Origin: Paenibacillus sp. D2_2
GTDB lineage: Bacteria > Bacillota > Bacilli > Paenibacillales > Paenibacillaceae
NCBI RefSeq assembly: GCF_031199965.1
Contig: NZ_CP133605.1
Span: 1,148,501 to 1,212,500 of the forward strand
Length of the DNA: 64,000 bases
Direction: 5' to 3'
Shown: positions 38,084-45,997 of the stretch, piece by piece
How the letters are laid out: each line of letters begins with the position of its first letter
How positions within the stretch are numbered: the stretch's first letter is position 1
The notes under the pieces: model-generated
Database searches by the model: none
The model's input: the letters and a program-made list of their open reading frames with translations, nothing else
What the model was told of the DNA's origin: nothing
Position numbers and translations under genes: made by a program

Positions 38084-39379
38084 TTAAAATACCATAAACG
38101 AACCAATGATCACGGCGATCAAGACGGAAGCCATCGTCCATGGCAGTGTCTTCTTCAGAATCTCGTTAATGTCGCTCTTCGTGAAGTCAGCTACCCATAC
38201 GTTATGCGAGTTCGTAGGGTCGGAGACGGATTGCACGTTGCTGACTGCGCGCAGGGCGAGCATCGCAGCTACCGGAGTCATACCGGCGGATACGAAGAGG
38301 GCGGCAATACCACTGCCAAGTCCCCATACGTTCAATGGTCCGCGGTAGATAGCAAGCGGCGACAGAATCGTGAAGAACAGGATGAACATCAGTGGTGTAT
38401 TCGGCAATACGGACTCGATCAACGGCGAGATGACTGCCGATACTTGCGGCGACATAACGGAGCTGAGCAAGATGCCGATACCAATCATGAGTCCCATCGC
38501 GCCAGCAACGTCCTGAATTCCTTCCACTAATGCACTGGAGAGGATATGAACTGGACGCTTCGGCCAGGTGAGCAGGATCGTAACGATCGCGCCAGCGATA
38601 ACTGCCGGAACGATATCGATCTTGAAGATAAAGACGAGCAGCACAGGAACGAGCGGGCTAATTAGGGCAATCGCAGGCACCTTTTTGTCGCCACCACCAG
38701 GTGTTGCTGCTGGCATCGCCCATGCTTTGCGGCCTTTGCCGTCTTTTCGGATATAGAATACGATCATTGCCAGGGCAATAACGATCAACGGAGAAGCTAC
38801 AACCAATGTGTAGTTGGCGATCTGGTCAACGGAAAGCCCGAGCACATCGACATATACAGCCCAGTTGGACACGTTGAACAGGGAGCCGACACCAACGGCC
38901 AACAGAACAACGATAGAAGCGACGAATTGGGAAATTCCTGCCGTCAGCATAATCGGAATAACGATTGTGCCGACGAGGATAACCATGCCCAGTCCTCCTG
39001 CCGCGGAAAAAATAATGGATGCGGTTATGAAAAATAGAATAGCTATAAGTACAGGTTTATCTCCGGCCAGTTCGGCCGCCTTACGAATAATGGATTTGGT
39101 GATACCTACTTTGTTCAGAATCTGACCGAACCAGGCACCGAAGATAAGTCCGGCGATCGCACCGGATAGCTTCATGGAGCCTCCAGCCAGAATGGTCTTG
39201 GCGATGCTCACTGTATCTGGATCACTAGATAACAGTGGTACGCCTGCGATGATGGCGAACACAATCGCCATTAAGGGCAGTGCCAGGATAGTCGGTAGCT
39301 TGCGCGTCATCATCAGCCCGACAAACACCAGAAATACGAGCAAAATACCGATGGCTTGGAACCACATTGTCGTTGTCAT
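38084..39379 (-). CDS. Ion-transporter-superfamily permease (GntP/CitMHS-like organic anion carrier)
   Basis: This 431-residue protein has about twelve helices. The pattern LMMTRKLPTILALPLMAIVF, FGAWFGQILNKVGITKSIIR, SIIFSAAGGLGMVILVGTIV and a late SVSDPTNSHNVW is that of carriers for gluconate, citrate or other carboxylates. It lies between the FAD oxidoreductase and HyuA-like genes and should import or export their substrate or product. A 496-base gap holding two inverted-repeat elements separates it from the upstream gene. Confidence 0.8.
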   Translation of the reverse strand: MTTTMWFQAIGILLVFLVFVGLMMTRKLPTILALPLMAIVFAIIAGVPLLSSDPDTVSIAKTILAGGSMKLSGAIAGLIFGAWFGQILNKVGITKSIIRKAAELAGDKPVLIAILFFITASIIFSAAGGLGMVILVGTIVIPIMLTAGISQFVASIVVLLAVGVGSLFNVSNWAVYVDVLGLSVDQIANYTLVVASPLIVIALAMIVFYIRKDGKGRKAWAMPAATPGGGDKKVPAIALISPLVPVLLVFIFKIDIVPAVIAGAIVTILLTWPKRPVHILSSALVEGIQDVAGAMGLMIGIGILLSSVMSPQVSAVISPLIESVLPNTPLMFILFFTILSPLAIYRGPLNVWGLGSGIAALFVSAGMTPVAAMLALRAVSNVQSVSDPTNSHNVWVADFTKSDINEILKKTLPWTMASVLIAVIIGSFMVF

Positions 39380-39414
39380 CTAAATTATTTCCCCTCTCAT
39401 AATGGGTGATCTAC

Positions 39415-39685
39415 AAGTTGAACTAATGACTCACGGATGCAGGCAGTCGGCTGAAATGTTCTTACGATCGCTGTTGTTCACAGATTTCTATGATTGAGTA
39501 GAATCCAACAAGGTAGAAATCTGTTCACAAAGGCGACCACAGCATATGCTTCCGTAGCAGCTTCCTTACAGGAAGCTCTTAGTTTCTTCAGAATCATTTC
39601 AGCTAGGTTCAAAATTCTAAAATGTTCTATTCATTAGAATTTTGGACCCTTTTGCCAGGACCGTTCGATATCCTTAGTTCAACTT
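39415..39685. repeat. Family-2 inverted-repeat element, copy E
   Basis: The ends AAGTTGAACTAA and TTAGTTCAACTT are perfect 12-bp inverted repeats. The interior shares blocks with copy D at 13909-14097 and adds two small hairpins: CAGCTTCC with GGAAGCT, and TTCTAA with TTAGAA. Confidence 0.82.
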
Positions 39686-39701
39686 GTTAATATAAATAAG
39701 T

Positions 39702-39868
39702 GTTCAAAAAGGCCGGTTTTCAGCACCGAGAAGGTTGGATAAAGCTAGGGTCTGAGGAGCGGAGCGTACGTAGTTTGTACGTGAGCACCGGAGGACCCGG
39801 CTGAATTCAAGATTCGATGCCGGACAGCTTCTTGATTGACTTCGTGATCAAAAGCGGACTTTTTGAAC
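39702..39868. repeat. Family-1 inverted-repeat element, copy C
   Basis: GTTCAAAAAGGCCGGTTTT and AAAAGCGGACTTTTTGAAC form the ends. The interior is nearly identical to copies A and B and lacks the 114-base insert of copy A. Confidence 0.88.
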
Positions 39869-39875
39869 TACCTCT

Positions 39876-41225
39876 TTAAACTTCTAGGTAAGCGCCTTGC
39901 TCTTTGAGAATCGATTGTACTTGCTTGATGTCTACGTCTTTTACGTGCTTGTTCTCCAGTGCCGCGAGCGCTGCTGCCACGCCGCCACCATGACCGATGG
40001 CGCCTGTCGTCGGGGTGGTTCTCATCGCTGCTTGCGCTTCGAAGGTTGCCGAGATGCAACGGCCGATGACGATCAGGTTGAGCACGGAGGCAGTGATCAT
40101 GCAGGAATACGGAATGCTGTATACGCCGCCCCATTCCAATTTCTCATGCTTGGTGCCTTCGCCGTCCGGACTGTGGATGTCGATTGGATAGCCCGAGTGA
40201 GCGATCGTATCGTCGAACAGGTGCTGTTGCAAAATATCCTCAGCCGTCAGCGTGTAGATGCCTTTGATTTGGCGCGAGCCGCGTACGCCGATGCTTGGTC
40301 CAGTGGACTCGACCACCGCATCTTCGAAGCCTGGTATGTACTTGCGGACAAAAAGCTCCAGCTCACGGCACTGCTTGCGGCCTTCCATTTCCGCTTGGCT
40401 CAGACTTTGGGCATCAGTGGCATCATAGCCGATAATTCGCGTTGTATTGAGGATTACCTCGCCCGGGTTATTGGTCTCGAAGAACAGAATATTTTCACGC
40501 GGAATGGAGATTTCACCTAGCTCCTTGGCCTTCTTGAACAGGCTATCAAAGCCGCCGACTGAAAGGCGAGGGGACTTCTCAATAATGGAGGTGTCCCCAT
40601 TGTAGAGAGGGAAGTCATCCGGATGGCCGTGAATATATTCCTTGACCCTTGGAATATCGACGTTGTACATTTTCATTTTCAGGGTCATCGGTTGTGTTGC
40701 TCCGTCGGATTCACGTCCTTTGGTGTACTCGACTCCGGCTTGGGCCGAGAGGTCGCCGTCACCTGTAGCATCAATGAATACGGAGGCATGAATTTCGCTG
40801 AGTCCTGATTTGTTGCAGACTTGTATGCCCGTTATGCGTCCGTTTTCGGTATAAACGCCAGCCAGCATCGTATGATATAAAATATCTCCGCCGGCTTCCG
40901 TCACCATCAATTCGAGCTCATGCTTCATCGCTTCGGCATCAAATGGGGTAACAGAGTATGTAAATCCGACTGTGTCAAAAATATGCCCTGGAGATTTGCC
41001 CAACCGCTTCAAGCGTTCGATCAATTCCCCGGTGAAGCCTTGAATGACCTGCTTCTCACCAGCATGGAAGGTCATCATCGGTCCGACGCCGTTGGCGGTA
41101 AGAGTACCACCGAGGAAACCATGGGACTCGACGATCAGCGTCTTCGCCCCGGTTCTGGATGCCGCAATGGCAGCCATGGCCCCGGAGATGCCTCCGCCCA
41201 TTACAACTACGTCATACTGCTTCAT
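39876..41225 (-). CDS. FAD-dependent oxidoreductase (FAD_oxidored family)
   Basis: 449 residues. The Rossmann dinucleotide motif YDVVVMGGGISGAMAAIAAS is at the N-terminus, followed by IVESHGFLGGTLTANGVGPM. The FAD-contacting ASVFIDATGDGDLSAQAG is near residue 165, and the C-terminal ATFEAQAAMRTTPTTGAIGH is conserved. It is the first gene of the minus-strand operon that includes a carboxylate-type permease, HyuA-like enzyme, zincin and RpiR. It probably oxidises the imported compound. A cre-like site and a palindrome lie in its promoter region. Confidence 0.88.
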   Translation of the reverse strand: MKQYDVVVMGGGISGAMAAIAASRTGAKTLIVESHGFLGGTLTANGVGPMMTFHAGEKQVIQGFTGELIERLKRLGKSPGHIFDTVGFTYSVTPFDAEAMKHELELMVTEAGGDILYHTMLAGVYTENGRITGIQVCNKSGLSEIHASVFIDATGDGDLSAQAGVEYTKGRESDGATQPMTLKMKMYNVDIPRVKEYIHGHPDDFPLYNGDTSIIEKSPRLSVGGFDSLFKKAKELGEISIPRENILFFETNNPGEVILNTTRIIGYDATDAQSLSQAEMEGRKQCRELELFVRKYIPGFEDAVVESTGPSIGVRGSRQIKGIYTLTAEDILQQHLFDDTIAHSGYPIDIHSPDGEGTKHEKLEWGGVYSIPYSCMITASVLNLIVIGRCISATFEAQAAMRTTPTTGAIGHGGGVAAALAALENKHVKDVDIKQVQSILKEQGAYLEV

Positions 41226-41294
41226 AGATTCTTCGCTCCTTTTCTCGCATGTTAATAGCTTGTGTTGCTATTAGGCTAACAAATAAAAAATAAT

Positions 41295-41309
41295 TTGTAA
41301 ACGCTTTTA
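41295..41309. promoter_or_regulatory. cre-like CcpA site upstream of the FAD oxidoreductase operon
   Basis: TGTAAACGCTTTTA differs from the consensus TGWAANCGNTNWCA at one position and lies about 75 bases upstream of the first gene, overlapping the neighbouring palindrome by three bases. Confidence 0.6.
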
Positions 41310-41325
41310 GAAAATAATTTTCTAA
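41307..41325. promoter_or_regulatory. 19-bp palindrome, operator candidate for the RpiR regulator
   Basis: TTAGAAAATAATTTTCTAA is perfect about its central base. RpiR-family regulators often bind GAAA-N-TTTC type palindromes. Its place upstream of the operon whose last gene encodes RpiR makes it the best operator candidate. The link is inferred. Confidence 0.55.
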
Positions 41326-41405
41326 ATATCCGGAAATGTTGAAAATTGTTTGCTGAATTTTGGGGATTTGATGTTTTGGAGCATTTTTGAGGAGAAAATG
41401 TAAAG

Positions 41406-41433
41406 AAGAAGACTTCCGAGAGGGAAGTCTTCT
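41406..41433 (-). terminator. Terminator of the stalk-domain gene
   Basis: AGAAGACTTCC (41407-41417) pairs with GGGAAGTCTTCT (41422-41433) 22 bases after the stop codon on the minus strand. The following T tract is short. Confidence 0.65.
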
Positions 41434-41455
41434 GATAGAGTGAGGATAATTCTAT

Positions 41456-42384
41456 TTATTGAATGGCATCCAATGCAGCCTCGACTTGATCTTCGATCGA
41501 CGCTTTCACATATTGCATGCTCAGCGAATACCCATCTTCAAATCCTTGCAACAAAAGAGTAATCAACGTGTCGCCCTTTTTCCATTTGCTCATATAATAG
41601 CCCCCGTCTACAAAAGGGATCTGTTCTAGTGTATCCTCATAAGCACCAAAGACATTTGTTATCGGTTGTCCGTAACTTTTAACTAGCTGATCGAACATCC
41701 CGTCATATATGCCGACTAAGCCATCTTCGTCATAGCCGTAAATATCCGGGCTATAGACTATCTTAGCTAATTTATTCTTATAGAACACGTATAGCTCTTC
41801 AGGGTCTTCGGCGGAATCTTGGTACAACAGCATATAAATATCACCCGTCCGCCTTCATCGATAAGGACCTTATCACTGAGTTCTTTTTTGATTTGGGCTG
41901 GGGATCCTCCCCATATTGGTATAATACCGTTTTCTGTCGGCTTTTCCCCGATCCAAGCGATACCCTTCGAAGCATCCAATCCAATCGCCTTTCCGGTTAA
42001 CTGCTTCACTGCTGACAAAGGAATGTAAGTGGTTCCGTTCAATGTCTTGGCTGGTGCAGCAAGGTTGGCATTAGCTCCGTTAATTTTCGCATTTTTGCTG
42101 CCTAGATTTACGGTGATGAAGGAGCCTGCTGAGTTTTTGGCTGTAATGGCCTTCGTCTTTTTATCGACACTTGTGACATACTTCAGATCAGTAAGAACAG
42201 CTTTCATCGGAATGAGTGTAACATTCTTCTCTACAACTACTGGAGTTTTCGCTGATGAAACCTTGCCGTCTATATAAAGCGTATAAGACACAGCAGCAGC
42301 GGCAGAAGTAGGAGTAGTGAACGAGAATAGACCGATCAGGACGGCCAGGCATCCCATAAGAGTGAGATAAGTATACTTTTTCAT
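41456..42384 (-). CDS. Secreted stalk-domain (copper amine oxidase N-like) protein (one frameshift)
   Basis: ATG 42384 follows AAAGGAG. The signal peptide is MKKYTYLTLMGCLAVLIGLF and on to SAAAA. The first domain has the copper-amine-oxidase N-terminal repeat pattern: YIDGKVSSAKTPVVVEKNVT, PMKAVLTDLKYVTSVDKKTK and TYIPLSAVKQLTGK. The frame is lost near 41825. The second part (MLLYQDSAEDPEELYVFYKN onward) forms a domain of about 125 residues of unknown fold. About 309 residues in total. These 'stalk' domains are common in the cell-wall proteins of Paenibacillus and are not copper enzymes. Confidence 0.8.
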
Positions 42385-42541
42385 AATGTCTCCTTTTATG
42401 TATGTGATATGAAAATCATAGGACTCTATTAAATATAGCATATGGATTTAAAAGTAAGGAATATATTTCCTGGTAGTCGAAAAAATATGAATGAATTTTG
42501 GTAGTGTCTTGTTCGTAGGATATTGTCCAGTCCTGCTGGCG

Positions 42542-42583
42542 ATGTAACATATATATTGCATTGATGTAATATATATGTTACAT
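42542..42583. promoter_or_regulatory. 16-bp inverted repeat upstream of the Xre regulator
   Basis: ATGTAACATATATATT (42542-42557) and AATATATATGTTACAT (42568-42583) are perfect inverted copies separated by ten bases, directly before the ribosome site of the Xre gene. This arrangement suits autoregulation by the encoded dimer. Confidence 0.65.
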
Positions 42584-42607
42584 TTGGTTTGAGGAGGGAT
42601 ACTAAAC

Positions 42608-42811
42608 TTGGAGAATAAAGTTAAGATTGCTCGTACTCAAGTAAACTTGACGCAACAACAACTGGCAGAAGAAATAGGTGTCACTCGCCAAACCATTAGT
42701 TTGATTGAGAAGGGCAAATATAATCCAACGCTAAAGTTGTGTCTGGATATTTGTTACGCAGTTAATAAAACGTTAGATGAAGTATTTTGGATAGAAAAGG
42801 AGAACGACTAG
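42608..42811 (+). CDS. Small Xre-family transcriptional regulator
   Basis: 67 residues with a single helix-turn-helix: LTQQQLAEEIGVTRQTISLI followed by EKGKYNPTLKLCLDICYAVN, the YozG/YgzD-like size class. The start is TTG at 42608 after GAGGAGGG. Two bases separate it from the membrane-protein gene. Such Xre/membrane pairs form small autoregulated operons; a 16-bp inverted repeat lies upstream. Confidence 0.88.
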   Translation: MENKVKIARTQVNLTQQQLAEEIGVTRQTISLIEKGKYNPTLKLCLDICYAVNKTLDEVFWIEKEND

Positions 42812-42813
42812 AC

Positions 42814-43245
42814 ATGAAGAAAATTACAGATGAACGCTTAATATTGCTTAATCTTAAAAACATTCGCATTGCATTTATCATTCAAACCATTGGTGTGTTA
42901 GGAATTTTAGGATACGACGCAGTTAAAAAAGGACTAGAGGGAATGACTGATAATCCCCTATGGCTTGTGTTTATGATAACCGCAGTTGCTCTGGGATACT
43001 TATCAATGAGTAATAGTGTAGATCATGAAAGCGAGAAGGTTAACCCGAAGAAAAGTCTAAAGATCTCACTGGTCGTGATATCCTTAATTTCAATCGTTGT
43101 CGGATTTTTAGTATCACGATCTGAAGGCTTTACTATAATCAATAGCGTAATCATCGGAGGAATATTATTGAGTTGTGCTCTTGTTCCGGTGATATATACA
43201 TATAAATTACGAGTAAAACGACTGGATGAAGATATGGAGGAGTAA
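42814..43245 (+). CDS. Membrane partner of the Xre regulator (DUF3169-like)
   Basis: 143 residues from ATG 42814 with four helices arranged in two pairs (IAFIIQTIGVLGILGYDAVK, LVFMITAVALGYLSMS, ISLVVISLISIVVGFLV and SVIIGGILLSCALVPVIYTY) and charged tails. The size and pairing with a small Xre regulator resemble the DUF3169/YdiL-type partner proteins, though I am not sure of the family. Role unknown; co-transcription with the regulator is clear. Confidence 0.65.
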   Translation: MKKITDERLILLNLKNIRIAFIIQTIGVLGILGYDAVKKGLEGMTDNPLWLVFMITAVALGYLSMSNSVDHESEKVNPKKSLKISLVVISLISIVVGFLVSRSEGFTIINSVIIGGILLSCALVPVIYTYKLRVKRLDEDMEE

Positions 43246-43495
43246 AAAAACTTCTACGTCGGGCGGTATTGATTTTCGTTGACATCCATACGCGCAATTA
43301 GCATCATATACATTATAAGGTAATTTAGACAAGGAGGTGAAAGGGTAATTCAAATTTGTATTTGTAGAACTAGAATTCTTAGGGGCTCGAATCCTTCATT
43401 TTGCTTGAATGCTGCATCATGAAATCGTAGAGTGGTAGACCTGCTTTTTAATACCGATTGAAATGATTCATTCACGCAGAATGGGAGGATTTACA

Positions 43496-44023
43496 ATGAT
43501 AACCTATCAAGTGATGACGGAAGAGCAAGTAGAAAAGCTAAAGGAAATTGATCGTTCCGAGCATATTGAACTGATCTATGAGATGCAGAACGGTGAGATG
43601 ATAGCATTACAGAAGGATCACGAATGTCCGAGCTGGGATGAAGATTTGCTGCATGAGATGGAGGGAAGATATTTGCTAGAATTGCGCAATGGGGGAATGG
43701 CGATCGGTGCGTTCGATGTAGATATCTTAGTTGGATTCGGTGTATTGTCCCATCAATGGCGAGGAGAACAACAGGATCGTCTTCAGCTAGATCTCATGTA
43801 CGTATCTCGGAACTATCGAAGACAAGGTATCGGAACGCGGATCATGCAGACACTGACAGAGGAAGCTAAGCGAAGAGGCGCGAAGTACCTCTATATTTCG
43901 TCTACAGAGACGCGCTCAGCGGTATCCTTTTATAAGAGCAACGGCAGCCAATTGACGAAGGATGTAGATCCTGAGTTGTTCAAAAAGGAGCCGAAGGATA
44001 TTCATATGGTGGTTGAGTTGTAG
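43496..44023 (+). CDS. GNAT-family N-acetyltransferase
   Basis: 175 residues from ATG 43496, after GGGAGGATTT. The acetyl-CoA binding motif A is LDLMYVSRNYRRQGIGTRIM, followed by EEAKRRGAKYLYISSTET and the motif B phrase AVSFYKSNG. The N-terminal region is acidic. It is a single gene closed by a hairpin at 44064-44099. The substrate is not predictable. Confidence 0.88.
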   Translation: MITYQVMTEEQVEKLKEIDRSEHIELIYEMQNGEMIALQKDHECPSWDEDLLHEMEGRYLLELRNGGMAIGAFDVDILVGFGVLSHQWRGEQQDRLQLDLMYVSRNYRRQGIGTRIMQTLTEEAKRRGAKYLYISSTETRSAVSFYKSNGSQLTKDVDPELFKKEPKDIHMVVEL

Positions 44024-44063
44024 ATGTACGGATTGATAAAATAAAGAGCTAATCTATTTACTA

Positions 44064-44099
44064 AGCAGTGCGGTACGGATGAAGTGCTGCACTGTTTTT
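44064..44099 (+). terminator. Terminator after the GNAT gene
   Basis: AGCAGTGC and GCACTG enclose a 14-base loop with further partial pairing, followed by TTTTTGC. Confidence 0.6.
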
Positions 44100-44179
44100 G
44101 CTTCTTATGGAACGAGTCGGAATTCGACTTGGGCTGCGAAGGCTTAAGAAACTTGTAAGAATTGAGAAAGAAAAAAGAG

Positions 44180-44270
44180 AAGTCCGCCTTGTACTATGAA
44201 AGTGCCAAGTAGGTGTTCGACAGAATCGGCTTCTTCATTCACTTCGTGATTAACGGCAGACGAACAGAAA
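44180..44270. repeat. Degenerate remnant related to family-1 elements
   Basis: GAAGTCCGCCTTGTAC at the left and CTTCTTCATTCACTTCGTGA toward the right resemble the terminal and sub-terminal parts of the family-1 repeats, but the ends and middle have diverged. It occupies part of the 291-base gap before the YkoP-like gene. Confidence 0.35.
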
Positions 44271-44314
44271 TTCTACTATGATATATTTTTAATTGGGAAG
44301 GAATTGATGTTTTC

Positions 44315-44901
44315 GTGAGTTACGCCTTATACAACAAAATGCTACAGTCGCTGTGGATGGCATGGGAGACTGTATTTGAACGTATTATGCCGCTTCGGAG
44401 TGTGTACCAGTCGAAATTCGGTATTTGCAAAATTGTCGTTCGCGCCCACCGCGGTAGTTCTATCCGCTTCGAGGATGGGACATACGTACATGCGGGTGAT
44501 CAAGTCTGTGAAATTCACCTTGATAATCGGGAAGTTCTGCAGTTATCACGGGCGGTCGGGCAGATCGGGCTGCGATTGTGACGGCACGCAGGCTGCGCGA
44601 AGCATTGAAGGATATTGGCCGAGCGGTCGATACAGATCCGAAATTGGCAAAGGCTAAGGCCTTGACCGGCATTACCCTGCTGCATCGTGGCATTATTCAT
44701 GGATTGGGATTCGAGCTGCATCCGCTGGAGACGAAGTGGATGGAGCGGATATCGACTGTATATCTTCGCTTGCTGCTTCGCATGCTCAATCCAGAAGGGG
44801 CCAAACGCTTAAAGCAGCAGAGATCGAAGCTTATTCCGAAAATGCTCATGATGTCCCGAGCGTCTTTAGTAAATCGATATGCAAGCGGGGTAAAGGCGTA
44901 A
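44315..44901 (+). CDS. YkoP-like protein (one frameshift)
   Basis: The start is GTG 44315 after GGGAAGGAA. The first part (KIVVRAHRGSSIRFEDGTYV, then AGDQVCEIHLDNREVL) and second part (ARRLREALKDIGRAVDTDPK, then KALTGITLLHRGIIHGLGFE) are joined by restoring one G near 44552, giving SRAVGADRAAIVTARR. About 195 residues. It resembles YkoP of B. subtilis and lies directly before a polysaccharide deacetylase gene. There are no obvious membrane helices. Function is unknown; a role in the envelope is inferred from context. Confidence 0.65.
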
Positions 44902-44903
44902 TT

Positions 44904-45631
44904 ATGGACAATCTCATTCCACGTTTGCTCATTTTCTTGATCGCGCTTTATATGGGGCTGCCTTTCCTGCTGACTCGAATATTCGGTTGGGGGGTCTTTC
45001 GCAAGGCCAGTCGTAAGCGGGCAGAGCGCCATATTGCCTTTACATTCGATGATGGACCCGATCCTCGCTATACGCCCAAGCTGCTTGATCTTCTTCGGGA
45101 CCGAGGCGTGAAGGCAACCTTCTTTGTTCTCGGCAGCAAGGCGGAGAAATATCCGGAATTAGTGAAGCGCATGCACGAGGAGGGACATCAGATCGGCATT
45201 CATAATTATACGCATATGTTGAATTGGATCATGTCTCCAAGAAACATACTTCGAAAACACGTTGAGCGTTCTGCAGATATTATCCAACGAATTACGGGAG
45301 AACGTCCGACCTACTATCGTCCTCCTTGGGGATTTTGAATATTATGGACCTGTTCTTGCTGCGTAAGGCATATAGGCTCGTGTTATGGTCGGTTATCGCG
45401 CGCGATTGGAAGCTGAATACGGGTGAACATCATTTGCGCAATCTGCTGTCCGATCATATCCGTCCCGGGGCTGTCATCGTATTGCATGATAGCGGCGATA
45501 CTTTTGGGGCTGACAGAGAAGCTCCCGGACAAATGCTGACAGTGCTTCGGGACATCCTGTCCGAGACCGAACGAAGAGGATTGAAGTGCGTGCGTACGGA
45601 TGAATTGTTGAAGCTAGAGCATGCAACATAA
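44904..45631 (+). CDS. NodB-type polysaccharide deacetylase (one frameshift)
   Basis: One N-terminal helix anchors the protein (LLIFLIALYMGLPFLL). The NodB domain has metal-binding D50 with catalytic D49 in AFTFDDGPDPRYTPK, H100 and H104 in IGIHNYTHML, motif 3 in YYRPPWG, WSVIARDW, and IVLHDSGD. The frame breaks near 45332, where one G is missing from GGGG. The normal product has about 243 residues. It removes N- or O-acetyl groups from a cell-wall or surface polysaccharide outside the membrane. It follows the YkoP-like gene by two bases and is probably co-transcribed with it. Confidence 0.88.
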
Positions 45632-45783
45632 AATCGCAAAAGAGGGATCATTCACTATCTAAAAGTAGTAAACCATAGAGAGGCAAGGAAACCTTGTTAG
45701 GACACTTCCCGCAATCCCCGATTGTGATTAGCCTCCAAATGGAGCTGCTGCATCGAAAACGTAATAGATAAGAATTAACGCTA

Positions 45784-45812
45784 AATGCTGGCAGAATTGC
45801 CGGCATTTTTGC
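45784..45812 (+). terminator. Terminator downstream of the deacetylase gene
   Basis: AATGCTGGCA and TGCCGGCATT enclose GAAT and are followed by TTT. It lies about 150 bases after the stop codon; the stretch between shows no gene. Confidence 0.75.
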
Positions 45813-45834
45813 TTTTGTAAGGCGGATTTTGTGA

Positions 45835-45883
45835 GGATCGTCTAGACCACTATCCCAGTCGAAGACGATCATTTTTTAAGAGT
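45835..45883 (+). terminator. Second hairpin with T tract in the 45632-45997 gap
   Basis: GGATCGTCT and AGACGATC (with a 19-base loop) are followed by ATTTTTT. It may be a back-up terminator. Nothing else is apparent in the gap. Confidence 0.5.
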
Positions 45884-45997
45884 GGGCGGCAGCAATAATA
45901 TGACGAATAACTTAGTGAAAGTGAAATCGAAACTCCATTTTGCCGATGAAACATTATGAGGAATGGTAGAAGACAGTAATATTTAATGGAGGTCAAC

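Larger units (their letters stand above)
39380..39875. other. 496-base gap inside the operon filled by two mobile-repeat elements
   Basis: Apart from about 35 bases holding the permease ribosome site, this gap consists of family-2 copy E (39415-39685) and family-1 copy C (39702-39868), 16 bases apart. I see no gene and no clear promoter in it. Confidence 0.8.

Noticed and set aside
43375..43470. tRNA-like segment with GGGGCTCGAATCC
   Set aside because: Only the T-arm-like bases are present. No acceptor, D or anticodon arm can be folded around them.
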